Positions 8,879 to 17,841 of a DNA stretch of 64,000 bases are shown here, piece by piece. Source of the DNA: Corynebacterium sanguinis (lineage in GTDB: Bacteria > Actinomycetota > Actinomycetes > Mycobacteriales > Mycobacteriaceae). Made by a program: the position numbers and the translations under genes. How positions within the stretch are numbered: position 1 is the first letter of the stretch; every line of letters begins with the position of its first letter. The notes under the pieces are model-generated. The model searched no databases. It had not been told where the DNA came from and saw only the letters and a program-made list of their open reading frames with translations. The stretch covers positions 930,001-994,000 of the forward strand of contig NZ_CP038157.1 of assembly GCF_007641235.1 (NCBI RefSeq). The letters are read 5' to 3'.

Positions 8879-10186
8879 ATGTCACGCACACCACTTCGAT
8901 CACGCCTCATCGGGCTCGGCATGGCGCTTGTCGCCACTGCGGGATTGACCGCCTGCGCCGGAGGCAGCATGTCCGCTGGTTCTGCTGGCCAGGAAGGCGA
9001 CCCCTCTACCATCACCTTCTGGTCGAACCACCCGGGTTCTTCTCGCGACACGGAGCTCGCTCTTATTGAAGAGTTTGAGAAACAGAATCCCGACCTCGAC
9101 GTCGAGCTCGTGACGGCGGGCTCCAACTACGAGGAAGTTGCTCAGCGCTTCAACGCCGCTCTCGCGGGTGGCGACCTTCCGGACGTCGTTGTCGCGTCCG
9201 ATGTCACCTGGTTCAACTTCGCACTCAACGAGGCGACGACCCCGCTGGAAGATCTGTGGCAGGAAAACAACATTGACGCCGAGTCCTACGTGGATACGCT
9301 TCGTGACGACTACGAGTACAACGGCAAGCACTACGGCGTGCCCTACGCGCGCTCGACGAACTTGATGTACTGGAACACCGACGATCTTCAGGCCGCAGGT
9401 CTGCCCACGGACCGTGGCCCCGAAACCTGGCAGGAGTTCGATAAGTGGGCGCAAAAAATCAAGGCTGATCTGAACAAGCCTGCGCTGACGATCCCGGATG
9501 GCTCGAACTACTTGGACTGGTACTTCCAGGGCATGGTCTGGGCATTCGACGGTGCGTACTCGGATGAGTGGACGCCGACGTTTACCTCGCCAGGGACGAT
9601 TGAGGCTGGCAAGTTCCTGCAGGATCAGGTGCGAAAGGGCCACGTGGAAATTTCGACAGATCCGACCGTTGCTTTCGGCAACGGCAACGTCTCGGGCTTG
9701 CTCCAGTCCACCGGCTCGCTAGGGGGGCTGAACAAGTCCGCCACGGTCCCGTTTATCACGACGTTCCTTCCTGGCCCCAGCCCGTCTGCGGCAACTGGTG
9801 GTGCTGGCCTGGCAATCCCGAACGGTATCTCCGATGAACGCAAAGCCAACGCGGTGAAGTTTGCGGACTTCATGACCAACGAGGAGAACACGATCACCTT
9901 CTCGCAGGCGACCGGGTACATGCCCGTGCGCAAGGATGCGGTCACCAACCCGCGTGAGGAGCAATTCCTGAACGAAAACCCGAATGCGCGCACCGCGATT
10001 GAGCAGCTCGGGGAAAACACCCAGCCCCAGGACTACGCCCGCGTCTTTGTTCCTGGCGGCGGCCAGCGCATTGGAGCGGCGTTGGACCGCATCACCATCG
10101 GCAACGAGGACGTCGAGACGGTCTTTGACGAGCTGAACAAAGAAACCGAGCAAGTCGTCAAGCGCGACATCGAGCCGAAGCTCTAA
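8879..10186 (+). CDS. ugpB: Glycerol-3-phosphate-binding lipoprotein UgpB
   Basis: 435 residues. A signal peptide ends in the lipobox LTAC, so the mature protein is lipid-anchored on the outer face of the membrane. The remainder is a family 1 extracellular solute-binding protein with FWSNHPG near the N-terminus and conserved YARSTNLMYWN, resembling UgpB. It lies 28 nt after ugpE with an AAGGAG-type ribosome site. Specificity for glycerol 3-phosphate versus a glycerophosphodiester cannot be fixed from sequence. Confidence 0.87.
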   Translation: MSRTPLRSRLIGLGMALVATAGLTACAGGSMSAGSAGQEGDPSTITFWSNHPGSSRDTELALIEEFEKQNPDLDVELVTAGSNYEEVAQRFNAALAGGDLPDVVVASDVTWFNFALNEATTPLEDLWQENNIDAESYVDTLRDDYEYNGKHYGVPYARSTNLMYWNTDDLQAAGLPTDRGPETWQEFDKWAQKIKADLNKPALTIPDGSNYLDWYFQGMVWAFDGAYSDEWTPTFTSPGTIEAGKFLQDQVRKGHVEISTDPTVAFGNGNVSGLLQSTGSLGGLNKSATVPFITTFLPGPSPSAATGGAGLAIPNGISDERKANAVKFADFMTNEENTITFSQATGYMPVRKDAVTNPREEQFLNENPNARTAIEQLGENTQPQDYARVFVPGGGQRIGAALDRITIGNEDVETVFDELNKETEQVVKRDIEPKL

Positions 10187-10199
10187 CAAGGGAAAAACC

Positions 10200-11315
10200 A
10201 TGGCGACAGTAGTTTTTCGGCAGGCCTCGCGGATCTTCGATCCGGAGCGGCCATCCGCTGCAAACCGTATCAACCTCGAAATTGCTGACGGGGAATTCTT
10301 GGTTCTGGTCGGCCCCTCCGGTTGCGGCAAGTCAACGACACTGAGGATGCTCGCAGGTCTTGAACCAGTCGACGAGGGCGAGATTCTGATCGACGGAGAG
10401 GATGTCGCGCGGACTCAACCGCGTGACCGCGACGTCGCCATGGTTTTCCAATCCTATGCTCTTTACCCGAATATGACCGCACGCCAGAACATGGCCTTTG
10501 CGTTGAAGAACGCGAAAGTGGATCGGGCAGTCATCGAAGAACGCGTCGCGTTCGCGGCTCGCATGCTCGAACTCGAGGACCTGCTTGACAAGAAGCCCGC
10601 GGCGATGTCTGGCGGTCAGCGACAGCGAGTGGCAATGGGTCGCGCGATTGTGCGCCAGCCCAAGGTATTCCTCATGGACGAGCCCTTGAGCAACTTGGAT
10701 GCGAAGTTGCGTGTGTCCACGCGAGCACAGATCCTAGAGCTGCAGCGCAGCCTGGGAACCACAACCGTATACGTCACTCACGATCAAACGGAAGCGATGA
10801 CGATGGGCGATCGTGTGTGCGTGCTCAAGCAGGGCGTGGTCCAGCAGGTTGATACTCCGCGCACCCTGTACACCAACCCCGGCAATTCCTTCGTGGCCGG
10901 TTTCATTGGCACACCGGCCATTACGCTTATCGACGCCGTCGAGGTCAACAACGCGACCGCGACCATTGGAAGCGTGCAGTACAACATCCCGAGCGCGATC
11001 GCGTCCAAGATCAATGAGGCGAATGTGCTAGTCGGTGTGCGCCCAGAGAATTGGGAGATTGTTGGAGTAGGTGCCGGCGCTGCGGGCCGGGCAGTGCCGG
11101 TCGTGGTTAACATTATCGAGCACCTCGGCGCGCAACAGTACGTTTACGGGACCTGTGCTGCGGATGCTGGCGTGAGCGTGCGCGGCGAAAATATCACCGT
11201 GGAGGTCCCGCGCGGGGTTGAGATTGAGAAGGGGGACACAATCTATCTCCGGCCTGCGGCAGGCGGGGCGTTGTTCTTCCACCCAGAGACCGAGATCAAC
11301 TACGACTACCTCTGA
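10200..11315 (+). CDS. ugpC: ABC transporter ATP-binding protein UgpC
   Basis: 371 residues, normal length for a MalK/UgpC ATPase. Walker A GPSGCGKST, signature MSGGQRQRVAMGRAI, Walker B VFLMDEPLSNLD and the switch histidine in VTHDQTEA are all intact. The C-terminal ~130 residues form the TOBE/OB regulatory domain. It is the last gene of the ugp operon, 13 nt after ugpB. A CGTCGATAAGC word (reverse orientation) lies at 10925-10935 within LIDAVE. Confidence 0.92.
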   Translation: MATVVFRQASRIFDPERPSAANRINLEIADGEFLVLVGPSGCGKSTTLRMLAGLEPVDEGEILIDGEDVARTQPRDRDVAMVFQSYALYPNMTARQNMAFALKNAKVDRAVIEERVAFAARMLELEDLLDKKPAAMSGGQRQRVAMGRAIVRQPKVFLMDEPLSNLDAKLRVSTRAQILELQRSLGTTTVYVTHDQTEAMTMGDRVCVLKQGVVQQVDTPRTLYTNPGNSFVAGFIGTPAITLIDAVEVNNATATIGSVQYNIPSAIASKINEANVLVGVRPENWEIVGVGAGAAGRAVPVVVNIIEHLGAQQYVYGTCAADAGVSVRGENITVEVPRGVEIEKGDTIYLRPAAGGALFFHPETEINYDYL

Positions 11316-11318
11316 GCC

Positions 11319-12503
11319 CTAGGCGCTGAACACCAAATCACCCCCCACCCACGTCTGCCACGTCAGCGGCATACCGGGGCGGTAGGCGAGGTCGATTGCG
11401 CTCGTGGTGTTCAGAACGTGCAGGTCCGCTGCCGCGCCGGGCACCAGGGTGCCTTTGGCGGGGCGGCCTGATGGGTCCTTGCCGCCGCCGACGTCATGGC
11501 GGCGCAGGGCCTTGGCGCCTCCGGTGGTCGCAGCGGTGATCGCCTCGTCGAGGCTCAAGTGCTGCTGCAGCACCGCGGTGGTGACGCAGAAGTTCATCGA
11601 CGAGGTGAACGAGGTGCCGGGGTTCAAGTTGGAGGCGATGGCGACGGTCACGCCGGCGTCGAGAAGCGTGCGCGCAGGCGCGAGCTTTTCGCGGGTGGAC
11701 AAGTCGCAGGCGGGCAGGATGGTTGCCACCGTCTCCGAGCCGGCGAGCAGCTCGATGTCGGACTCGGTGAGGTGGTTGACGTGGTCGACGCTGGCCGCGC
11801 CGAGCTCCACTGCCAGGCGCACGCCCGGGCCCTCGCCGAGCTGGTTGCCGTGCACGCGCAGGCCCAGGCCCGCGGCACGGCCGGCCTCGAGCACGCGGCG
11901 CGACTGCGCCTCGGTGAACGCGCCGCGCTCGCAGAACACGTCGATCCACTGCACGTGTTCGCGCACCGCTTCGAGCATGGGGCCGACGACTTCGCCGACG
12001 TAGGTCTCCGGGTCGGCACCTGGCGGGACGAGATGCGCGCCGAGGAAGGTGACGTCGCCGACGTGGCGCGCGGCCACCTTCGCGGCCTCGGCCTCGGAGG
12101 CGACGTCGAGGCCGTAGCCGGTTTTCGTCTCGAAGCTGGTGGTTCCACCGGCGTGGCCTGCGGCGACGCGCTCGGCCACCAGGGCGTCGAGACGCGCCGT
12201 GCTCGCCTGTCGGGTGGCCTCCATGGTTACCGCGATGCCGCCGGCGGCGTAGGACTTTCCCGCCATGCGGGCCTCGAATTCGTCCGCGCGGTTGCCGTCG
12301 AAGACCATGTGGGTATGGGAATCCACCCAACCGGGTAGCACCGCGCGCCCGCCGAGGTCGACTGTCTCGTCGGCGGGCGGGGCCTGGTCAGCGGGGCCGA
12401 CCCACTCGATGAGACCGCCGCGGGTGAGAAGGGCGGCGTCGTGAACCGTGCCGAGCTCAGAGACGGTGCGCAGCTCCGAGATTCCGGTAAGGAGGGTAGC
12501 CAT
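11319..12503 (-). CDS. hutI: Imidazolonepropionase
   Basis: 394 residues; third step of histidine breakdown, hydrolysing 4-imidazolone-5-propanoate to N-formimino-L-glutamate. The amidohydrolase metal motif DSHTHMVFDGNRADEF and the FETKTGYGLD block are diagnostic; HGNQLGEG and DHVNHL supply further ligands and NLNPGTSFTSSM is conserved near the end. ATG 12503 with AGGGTG six bases upstream is preferred to GTG 12512. It follows hutU by 10 nt, so the two form one transcription unit. Confidence 0.93.
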   Translation of the reverse strand: MATLLTGISELRTVSELGTVHDAALLTRGGLIEWVGPADQAPPADETVDLGGRAVLPGWVDSHTHMVFDGNRADEFEARMAGKSYAAGGIAVTMEATRQASTARLDALVAERVAAGHAGGTTSFETKTGYGLDVASEAEAAKVAARHVGDVTFLGAHLVPPGADPETYVGEVVGPMLEAVREHVQWIDVFCERGAFTEAQSRRVLEAGRAAGLGLRVHGNQLGEGPGVRLAVELGAASVDHVNHLTESDIELLAGSETVATILPACDLSTREKLAPARTLLDAGVTVAIASNLNPGTSFTSSMNFCVTTAVLQQHLSLDEAITAATTGGAKALRRHDVGGGKDPSGRPAKGTLVPGAAADLHVLNTTSAIDLAYRPGMPLTWQTWVGGDLVFSA

Positions 12504-12513
12504 GGTGCGCACC

Positions 12514-14208
12514 CTAGTCGCGTGCCGTGAACTTCATCGGGATGCGCACGCCGCGCTCTTCGGCCACCCCGTGCGCGCGGGTGTAGCCGGCGTCAACGTG
12601 GCGGATCACACCCATGCCCGGGTCGTTGGTGAGCACAGCCTTCAGCTTCGCCTCGGCGAGCTGCGTGCCGTCGGCCACCGTGACCTGCCCGGTGTGGATG
12701 GAGCGGCCCATCCCGACGCCGCCGCCGTGGTGGATGGACACCCAGGTCGCCCCGCCGGCGACGGCGGTCATGGCGTTGAGCAGCGGCCAGTCGGCCACGG
12801 CGTCAGTGCCATCCAACATCGCCTCCGTCTCGCGGTAGGGCGAGGCCACGGAGCCGGAATCGAGGTGGTCGCGGCCGATGACGATCGGCGCTTTGACCTT
12901 GCCCTCCTTGACCAGGTTGTTAAAGATCACCCCGGCCTTGGCGCGCTCGCCGTAGCCGAGCCAGCAGATGCGCGCGGGAAGGCCCTCGAACTCGACGTAC
13001 TCCTCGGCAGCGTCAAGCCAGTGGTGCAGGTGCTCGTTGTCGGGGAAGGCGTCCTTGATCGCCTGGTCGGTGACCTTGATGTCTTCCGGGTCGCCGGACA
13101 GCGCCACCCAGCGGAAGGGGCCGAGGCCCTCGCAGAACAGCGGGCGGATGTAGGCGGGCACGAAGCCGGGGAACTCGAAGGCGCGCGTGTAGCCGGCCTT
13201 GCGGGCCTCGTCGCGGATGGAGTTGCCGTAGTCGAAGACCTCGGCGCCTGAGTCCTTGAACTCGACCATCGCCTGGACCTGGGTGGCCATCGCCTCGCGT
13301 GCCTTCTTGGTGAAGGTCACCGGGTCGGCGGCCGCCTCGGCGTGCCATTGATCCACGGTGATCTCGGTGGGAAGGTACGCCAGCGGGTCGTGGGCGGAGG
13401 TCTGGTCGGTGACGATGTCCACGGTGAGCTCGCCGGCGCGGTGGCGGCGCAGCATCTCGGGGAAGACCTCGGCGGCGTTGCCGACGAGACCGACGGACAA
13501 TGCGCGCCGCTCTTTCTTGGCCTCGGTGACCAGGCGGATTGCCTCCTCAAGGTCCGCGGTGACGGTATCGAGGTAGCGTTTTTCCTGGCGGCGGCGCAGG
13601 CGGGACTCGTCGACATCAACGATGAGGCAGACGCCGCCGTTGAGGGTGACGGCGAGCGGCTGCGCCCCGCCCATGCCGCCACAGCCGCCAGTCAGCGTCA
13701 GAGTGCCGGCCAGCGTGCCGTCGTAAAGCTTCTTCGCCACCGCGTAGAAGGTTTCAAAGGTTCCCTGCAGGATGCCCTGGGTGGCGATGTAGATCCAGGA
13801 ACCGGCGGTCATCTGGCCGTACATCATCAGACCCTCGTCCTCGAGTGCGCGGAAGTGCTCCCAGTTGGCCCAGTCGCCGACGAGGTTGGAGTTGGCGATG
13901 AGCACGCGCGGGGCCCACTCGTTGGTCCGCCACACGCCAACGGGCTTGCCGGACTGCACCAGCAGCGTCTCGTCGGGCTCAAGCTCGCGCAGCGTATCGA
14001 CGATCGCATCAAACGCCTCCCAGCTGCGCGCGGCGCGCCCCGTTCCGCCGTACACGACGAGGGTGTCGGGGTGCTCCGCGACTTCGGGGTCGAGGTTATT
14101 GTGCAGCATGCGCAGCGGCGCTTCGGTCTGCCAACTCTTGGCGGAGATGTCGGTGCCGCGCGGCGCGCGCACCTCACGTGCGCCCTCGGCCCAGTTCTTT
14201 TCGCTCAT
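12514..14208 (-). CDS. hutU: Urocanate hydratase
   Basis: 564 residues; NAD-dependent conversion of urocanate to imidazolonepropionate, second step of the hut pathway. [26 protein letters not shown] and [13 protein letters not shown] are conserved urocanase blocks, the second being part of the NAD site. Start ATG 14208 is fixed by AGGGAAG just upstream; an in-frame extension to 14379 is not protein-like. The 225 bp between it and hutH contain a HutR-type palindrome, so hutUI probably have their own regulated promoter rather than relying on read-through from hutH. Confidence 0.95.
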   Translation of the reverse strand: MSEKNWAEGAREVRAPRGTDISAKSWQTEAPLRMLHNNLDPEVAEHPDTLVVYGGTGRAARSWEAFDAIVDTLRELEPDETLLVQSGKPVGVWRTNEWAPRVLIANSNLVGDWANWEHFRALEDEGLMMYGQMTAGSWIYIATQGILQGTFETFYAVAKKLYDGTLAGTLTLTGGCGGMGGAQPLAVTLNGGVCLIVDVDESRLRRRQEKRYLDTVTADLEEAIRLVTEAKKERRALSVGLVGNAAEVFPEMLRRHRAGELTVDIVTDQTSAHDPLAYLPTEITVDQWHAEAAADPVTFTKKAREAMATQVQAMVEFKDSGAEVFDYGNSIRDEARKAGYTRAFEFPGFVPAYIRPLFCEGLGPFRWVALSGDPEDIKVTDQAIKDAFPDNEHLHHWLDAAEEYVEFEGLPARICWLGYGERAKAGVIFNNLVKEGKVKAPIVIGRDHLDSGSVASPYRETEAMLDGTDAVADWPLLNAMTAVAGGATWVSIHHGGGVGMGRSIHTGQVTVADGTQLAEAKLKAVLTNDPGMGVIRHVDAGYTRAHGVAEERGVRIPMKFTARD

Positions 14209-14390
14209 CGCGCTTCCCTTCTGTGCGTGGCTACGCTGCAGCGCTGCTCGCCTTGTTGCGTCGGGCCGGAGTCCCGGGGCTGTCCCCGCCACAGCAAAGC
14301 GAATCGCGCCACACATTGCGTGACATTGGTCATGTCTGGGATCGACGGTAGCGGGCGCGATCGTGGCGGTTAAGGGCAAAAACTGGGCAG

Positions 14391-14410
14391 GTGTCTCACA
14401 TGCGAGACAC
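14391..14410. promoter_or_regulatory. Putative HutR operator upstream of hutUI
   Basis: GTGTCTCACATGCGAGACAC is a near-perfect 20-bp palindrome in the hutU-hutH intergenic region. Its core TCTCACATGCGAGA matches, at 12 of 14 positions, the site found in front of hutR (TCTGGCATACGAGA). From memory, the published Corynebacterium resistens HutR motif is TCTGwwATwCCAGA, which is clearly related. It lies ~180 bp upstream of the hutU start, upstream of a plausible promoter, a position compatible with activation. Confidence 0.65.
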
Positions 14411-14433
14411 CGGCGCGGAGTGGTTGGGGTGGG

Positions 14434-15987
14434 CTAGCGCAGCGCGCCGACGACCGCCTCCACCGCCTCGACGTAGGATCCGTCCTTCACCAGGGCCACC
14501 GAGTACTCGATCTCGGGGGAGAGGTAGCGGTCGGTGCCGGGGCCGTCGACACGTTCGCGTAGCACGTCAATCGCGGCCTTCGTGCCCGAAGCGGGGGCGG
14601 CTCCGCGCATCTCGATCGCGCGCGCCGCGGTGAGGATCTCGATCGCGAGCACGCGCTGCAGCCCATCGACGCTGCGGCGCAGCTTGCGCGCGGCGGACCA
14701 GCCGAGCGAGACGTGATCCTCCTGCATCGCCGACGACGGGATCGAATCCGCCGACGCCGGGTTCGCGTTGCGCTTGAGCTCGCTGACGATGCCTGCCTGC
14801 GTGTACTGCGCGATCATGTGCCCGGAATCGACGCCTGGGTCGTCGGCCAGGAAGGCGTTAAGGCCGCGGTTGCGGGCGGTATCCAAGAAGCGGTCCGTGC
14901 GGCGCTCGCTAATCGACGCCAGATCGGCGGCGACAATCGCCAAAAAGTCGAGCGCGTAGGCCACCGGCGCACCGTGGAAGTTGCCGTTCGAGGTCACTCG
15001 GCCGTCGAGGGCGACGACGGGGTTGTCCACCGCCGAGGCGAGCTCGCGGCCCGCCACCAGCTGGGCGTGCGCCAGCGTGTCGCGGAAGCCGCCCGCGACC
15101 TGCGGGGCGCAGCGCACCGAGTAGGCGTCTTGGACCTGCTTCTGCTTGAACTCGGCCGCCGCCGCCCCGAGGATCTCGGAACCTGCGGCCACCGCGCGGA
15201 TGTTGGCGGCCGAGTCGGCCTGACCCGGATGCGGGCGCAGTTTTTGCAGGTCGTCGGCGAATACGGTCAGCGTGCCGGTGAGCCCCTCGACCGTCATCGC
15301 GGTGGCGATATCGGCGACCTTGGCGGCCTCGCGCAGATCCGTGATGGCCAGGCAGAGCTGTCCGAGCATGCCGTCGGTGCCGTTGATCAGCGCCAACCCC
15401 TCCTTCTCCCGCAGGGCGAGCGGCTCGATCCCGGCGGCGGAAAGCGCGTCGGCGGCAGGGGTGATAGCGCCGCCGTCGACACGCACCTCGCCCTCGCCGA
15501 GCAAGGCCAGCGCGCAGTGGGCCAGGGGTGCGAGGTCGCCCGAGCAACCCAGGGAGCCATACTCGCGCACGACCGGGGTGATGCCCGCGTTGAGCACGGC
15601 CGCGTACGTTTCGACGACGACCGGGCGCACCCCGGTGCGGCCCGTGCACAGGGTGGACAGGCGCAGCAGCATCAGCGCGCGGATGACTTCCTGCTCGACC
15701 TCGGGCCCGGAGCCGGCGGCGTGGGAGCGGACGAGCGAAAGCTGCAGCTGGGCGCGCATCGCCTCGGGGATGTGGCGCCGCGCCAACGCGCCGAAGCCGG
15801 TGGAAATACCGTAGACGGGGGTGGGGTCGTTTGCGAGCTCCTCGATGCGATCGCGCGTGGCGGCGACCTCTGTCAACGCGGCGGGGTCGACCTCAACTGT
15901 CGCGCCATAGCGGGCGACGGCGACGACCTCATCGATGGTCAGCGCGCCGATGCCGACGGTCACGGTGGAGGGGTAAGTGGTGGTCAT
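14434..15987 (-). CDS. hutH: Histidine ammonia-lyase
   Basis: 517 residues; deaminates histidine to urocanate, first step of the pathway. The electrophilic MIO cofactor forms from the inner tripeptide of GSLGCSGDLAPLAH: here Cys148-Ser149-Gly150, a known actinobacterial variant of the usual Ala-Ser-Gly. YGISTGFG near residue 60 and QEDHVSLG near 410 are further conserved blocks. It is the first of three same-strand hut genes, separated from hutU by 225 bp. A good HutR palindrome is not visible directly upstream; only a degenerate TCTGGC half is seen there. Confidence 0.95.
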   Translation of the reverse strand: MTTTYPSTVTVGIGALTIDEVVAVARYGATVEVDPAALTEVAATRDRIEELANDPTPVYGISTGFGALARRHIPEAMRAQLQLSLVRSHAAGSGPEVEQEVIRALMLLRLSTLCTGRTGVRPVVVETYAAVLNAGITPVVREYGSLGCSGDLAPLAHCALALLGEGEVRVDGGAITPAADALSAAGIEPLALREKEGLALINGTDGMLGQLCLAITDLREAAKVADIATAMTVEGLTGTLTVFADDLQKLRPHPGQADSAANIRAVAAGSEILGAAAAEFKQKQVQDAYSVRCAPQVAGGFRDTLAHAQLVAGRELASAVDNPVVALDGRVTSNGNFHGAPVAYALDFLAIVAADLASISERRTDRFLDTARNRGLNAFLADDPGVDSGHMIAQYTQAGIVSELKRNANPASADSIPSSAMQEDHVSLGWSAARKLRRSVDGLQRVLAIEILTAARAIEMRGAAPASGTKAAIDVLRERVDGPGTDRYLSPEIEYSVALVKDGSYVEAVEAVVGALR

Positions 15988-16103
15988 GGCTGTCCTCTTT
16001 ATGATTGCGTGGGAAACCCGCCCTCTAAGCAGGGCGCGGGATAGTTCAACGCGCGACAGCCAGACGCGACGAGGGATAGTGTAGCGGGTGCTCGGGGTTG
16101 GGT

Positions 16104-16871
16104 CTACGTTTGCAGCGATCCGGTGAAGGAATCCAGCTCATTCAGAGCATTAGTGACTGCAAGATTTTCCAGGAAAGAACGCAGGTCTCGGTCAATCATG
16201 GCACCGAGTTCGAGACAAGCGTGATGGCATTCGCGCGGAGTCAGCCGGGTATTCGTCCCTGTAATTGGAACGCCTTTCGGGGTTAAGGATTCGTGGTGAG
16301 CAATTCTGTTTCTTATTTGCCTTACCGGAAATACTTTCGTGTAGACCCACTGGCGAGTAAGGCCGTGATGCTCGAAATCGGGATCTTGTTGCCGCGCAAG
16401 TTGCCGTGCTCCGGGAAACACGCGATTTAGGGCCATAGCGTCCCAGATTCTATCGTGGTCAGCCCGATCGAACGGAGCGGGAAGCGCCGAGACGTCTCCC
16501 TTATCCAGCATGTTTGTCCAGGTTCGGAACATTGACGCAGCAACAACCCGGCCGCCCAATTTCCTGTTCCGATCCGCGTTTACCGAAGTGAATCTCTTAG
16601 GTAAACTCTCCCAGGATTCGGTGATGTTCGCTCGTACTCGATTGTCGAAACCAACTTCGACCTGCGTGTACCAATCATCGCCATACGTCTCGGTTAAATA
16701 AGCATTAATCGAGTTTCGCAGGGCAACTTCTATATACGAAATCGCCTCGAATAATAGTGCGCTGAGTCGGCGGTCTAGCTCGTAGAGCTCGCGTGCCCGA
16801 TCCGGACAACCCCAAGTTCTATCGATGTATGGTGTCAGACGGTCCTCCGACACCCATTCGATTTTAATCAA
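16104..16871 (-). CDS. Abi-like (Abi_2) HEPN protein
   Basis: 255 residues, resembling the AbiD/AbiF (Abi_2) abortive-infection family. RELYELDRRLSALLFEAISYIEVALRNSI is the usual N-terminal helical region; the C-terminal RNRIAHHE is a HEPN-type R-x4-H ribonuclease motif. Known family members stop phage growth by RNA damage. The gene is visibly more A+T-rich than the hut genes around it and sits alone between hutH and hutR, which elsewhere belong to one locus, so it is probably an acquired insertion. The defence role is inferred from family only. Confidence 0.75.
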   Translation of the reverse strand: MIKIEWVSEDRLTPYIDRTWGCPDRARELYELDRRLSALLFEAISYIEVALRNSINAYLTETYGDDWYTQVEVGFDNRVRANITESWESLPKRFTSVNADRNRKLGGRVVAASMFRTWTNMLDKGDVSALPAPFDRADHDRIWDAMALNRVFPGARQLARQQDPDFEHHGLTRQWVYTKVFPVRQIRNRIAHHESLTPKGVPITGTNTRLTPRECHHACLELGAMIDRDLRSFLENLAVTNALNELDSFTGSLQT

Positions 16872-17016
16872 CCGAAAAGTGCCTCCCCCCAGCGTGTTGA
16901 AAGAATCCCCGTTTGTAGATAGAATAATCCATGTAATCCCCTCTTGCGATAAGTCACCCGTTCAGCGGACTGGCTGCGGAGGGGTTTTGTCATGCGGTGC
17001 ACCGCTTCGCGCTGAC

Positions 17017-17760
17017 TCACACCCCACCAAAGAACCGCTCCGACACCCGCCCCGCCGCCGTGCTCAAGCGCCGGATCACTTCCGCGCGCTGCTCCTCGTC
17101 ACGGCTGCCTACCGCGAACGTCGCTGCGAGCGCCGCTGCGGGCCTGCCCAGGTGGTCGAGTACCGCCACGGCGACGGATTCCTGCCCGCGCGAGACCTCC
17201 TCGCGCTCCTCGTCCCAGCCGCGCTCGCGCACAAGTTTTAGCCGCGCCCTGACCGCGCGGAATGTGCCGTGCTCGCCCGAGGTGGAAAACACCGCCTTGA
17301 CCTCGGTGTCCGGGAGGTGGGCGACCATGGCGCGTCCGGAGGCCGTCGATAAGGCGGGCAGGCGAACCCCAACCTCGGTGACCAGGGAGACTGCCTTGGG
17401 TGCGCGGGCCTCGTGGACGTAGACGATCTCGGAGCCCGCCATGCGCGAGAGGTGGGTGGACCCGCCGATGTGCGCGGCGATGGCCTCGAGGTCTTTCGCG
17501 GCGAGGCGCACAAGCGGCTGCTGCGTGGTGTAGGCGGCGGCCATTTCATACGCCGCAGGTCCCAGGCCGTAGGTACCCGGGTTGGCGAGGTGCACCACAA
17601 ACCCGCAGCGCTCGAGCTCGCGCAGCAGGTGGTAGGTCGACGAGCGGGGCAGCTCAAGCTCTCGTTGGATCCGCGCTGCGGACAAGGGGGCGTCGGACTG
17701 CGACAGCAGCGACAGGATGCGCAGGGCGTTGCGCGCGGCGGGAACATGTGGTGTGGCCAT
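17017..17760 (-). CDS. hutR: IclR-family regulator of histidine utilisation
   Basis: About 247 residues: an N-terminal winged helix (ALRILSLLSQSDAPLS, then PRSSTYHLL) and a C-terminal IclR effector domain. Its position between hutH and the divergent permease-hutG pair, and the two matching palindromes in the locus, point to HutR, described in Corynebacterium resistens as the IclR-type controller of hut genes. ATG 17760 (MATPHVPAA) is preferred; ATG 17778 is possible but would place the operator inside the gene. Ligand not determined from sequence. Confidence 0.8.
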   Translation of the reverse strand: MATPHVPAARNALRILSLLSQSDAPLSAARIQRELELPRSSTYHLLRELERCGFVVHLANPGTYGLGPAAYEMAAAYTTQQPLVRLAAKDLEAIAAHIGGSTHLSRMAGSEIVYVHEARAPKAVSLVTEVGVRLPALSTASGRAMVAHLPDTEVKAVFSTSGEHGTFRAVRARLKLVRERGWDEEREEVSRGQESVAVAVLDHLGRPAAALAATFAVGSRDEEQRAEVIRRLSTAAGRVSERFFGGV

Positions 17761-17770
17761 ACCCTTAAAG

Positions 17771-17784
17771 TCTGGCATACGAGA
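17771..17784. promoter_or_regulatory. Putative HutR operator in the hutR-hutT divergent region
   Basis: TCTGGCATACGAGA lies directly upstream of hutR (ATG 17760) and ~60 bp before hutT. Read on the other strand it is TCTCGTATGCCAGA, agreeing at 11 of 14 positions with the HutR consensus TCTGwwATwCCAGA that I recall for C. resistens. It matches the hutUI site at 14394-14407 at 12 of 14 positions. Overlap with the likely hutR promoter suggests autoregulation. Confidence 0.6.
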
Positions 17785-17841
17785 CTAGGCGGCGAGAGAG
17801 TTTCGCGGCGACGTGATCGGGGGATTTAAACTTCGATACCT

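Noticed and set aside
14148-14150. Cys instead of Ala before the Ser-Gly of the HutH cofactor tripeptide as a loss of function
   Set aside because: The variant C-S-G is, as far as I recall, common in actinobacterial histidine ammonia-lyases; the MIO ring can still form, so the gene is called intact. (The coding position is residue 148 of hutH, near base 15543.)
15988-16103. HutR site upstream of hutH
   Set aside because: The best candidate, TCTGGCTGTCGCGC on the minus strand, agrees with the operator at only 9 of 14 positions, which is too weak to call.
16940-16990. Intrinsic terminator CCCCTC...GAGGGGTTTT between the Abi gene and hutR
   Set aside because: The arms are only 6 bp with a loop of more than 35 nt, and the T-run is on the plus strand, where no gene ends.
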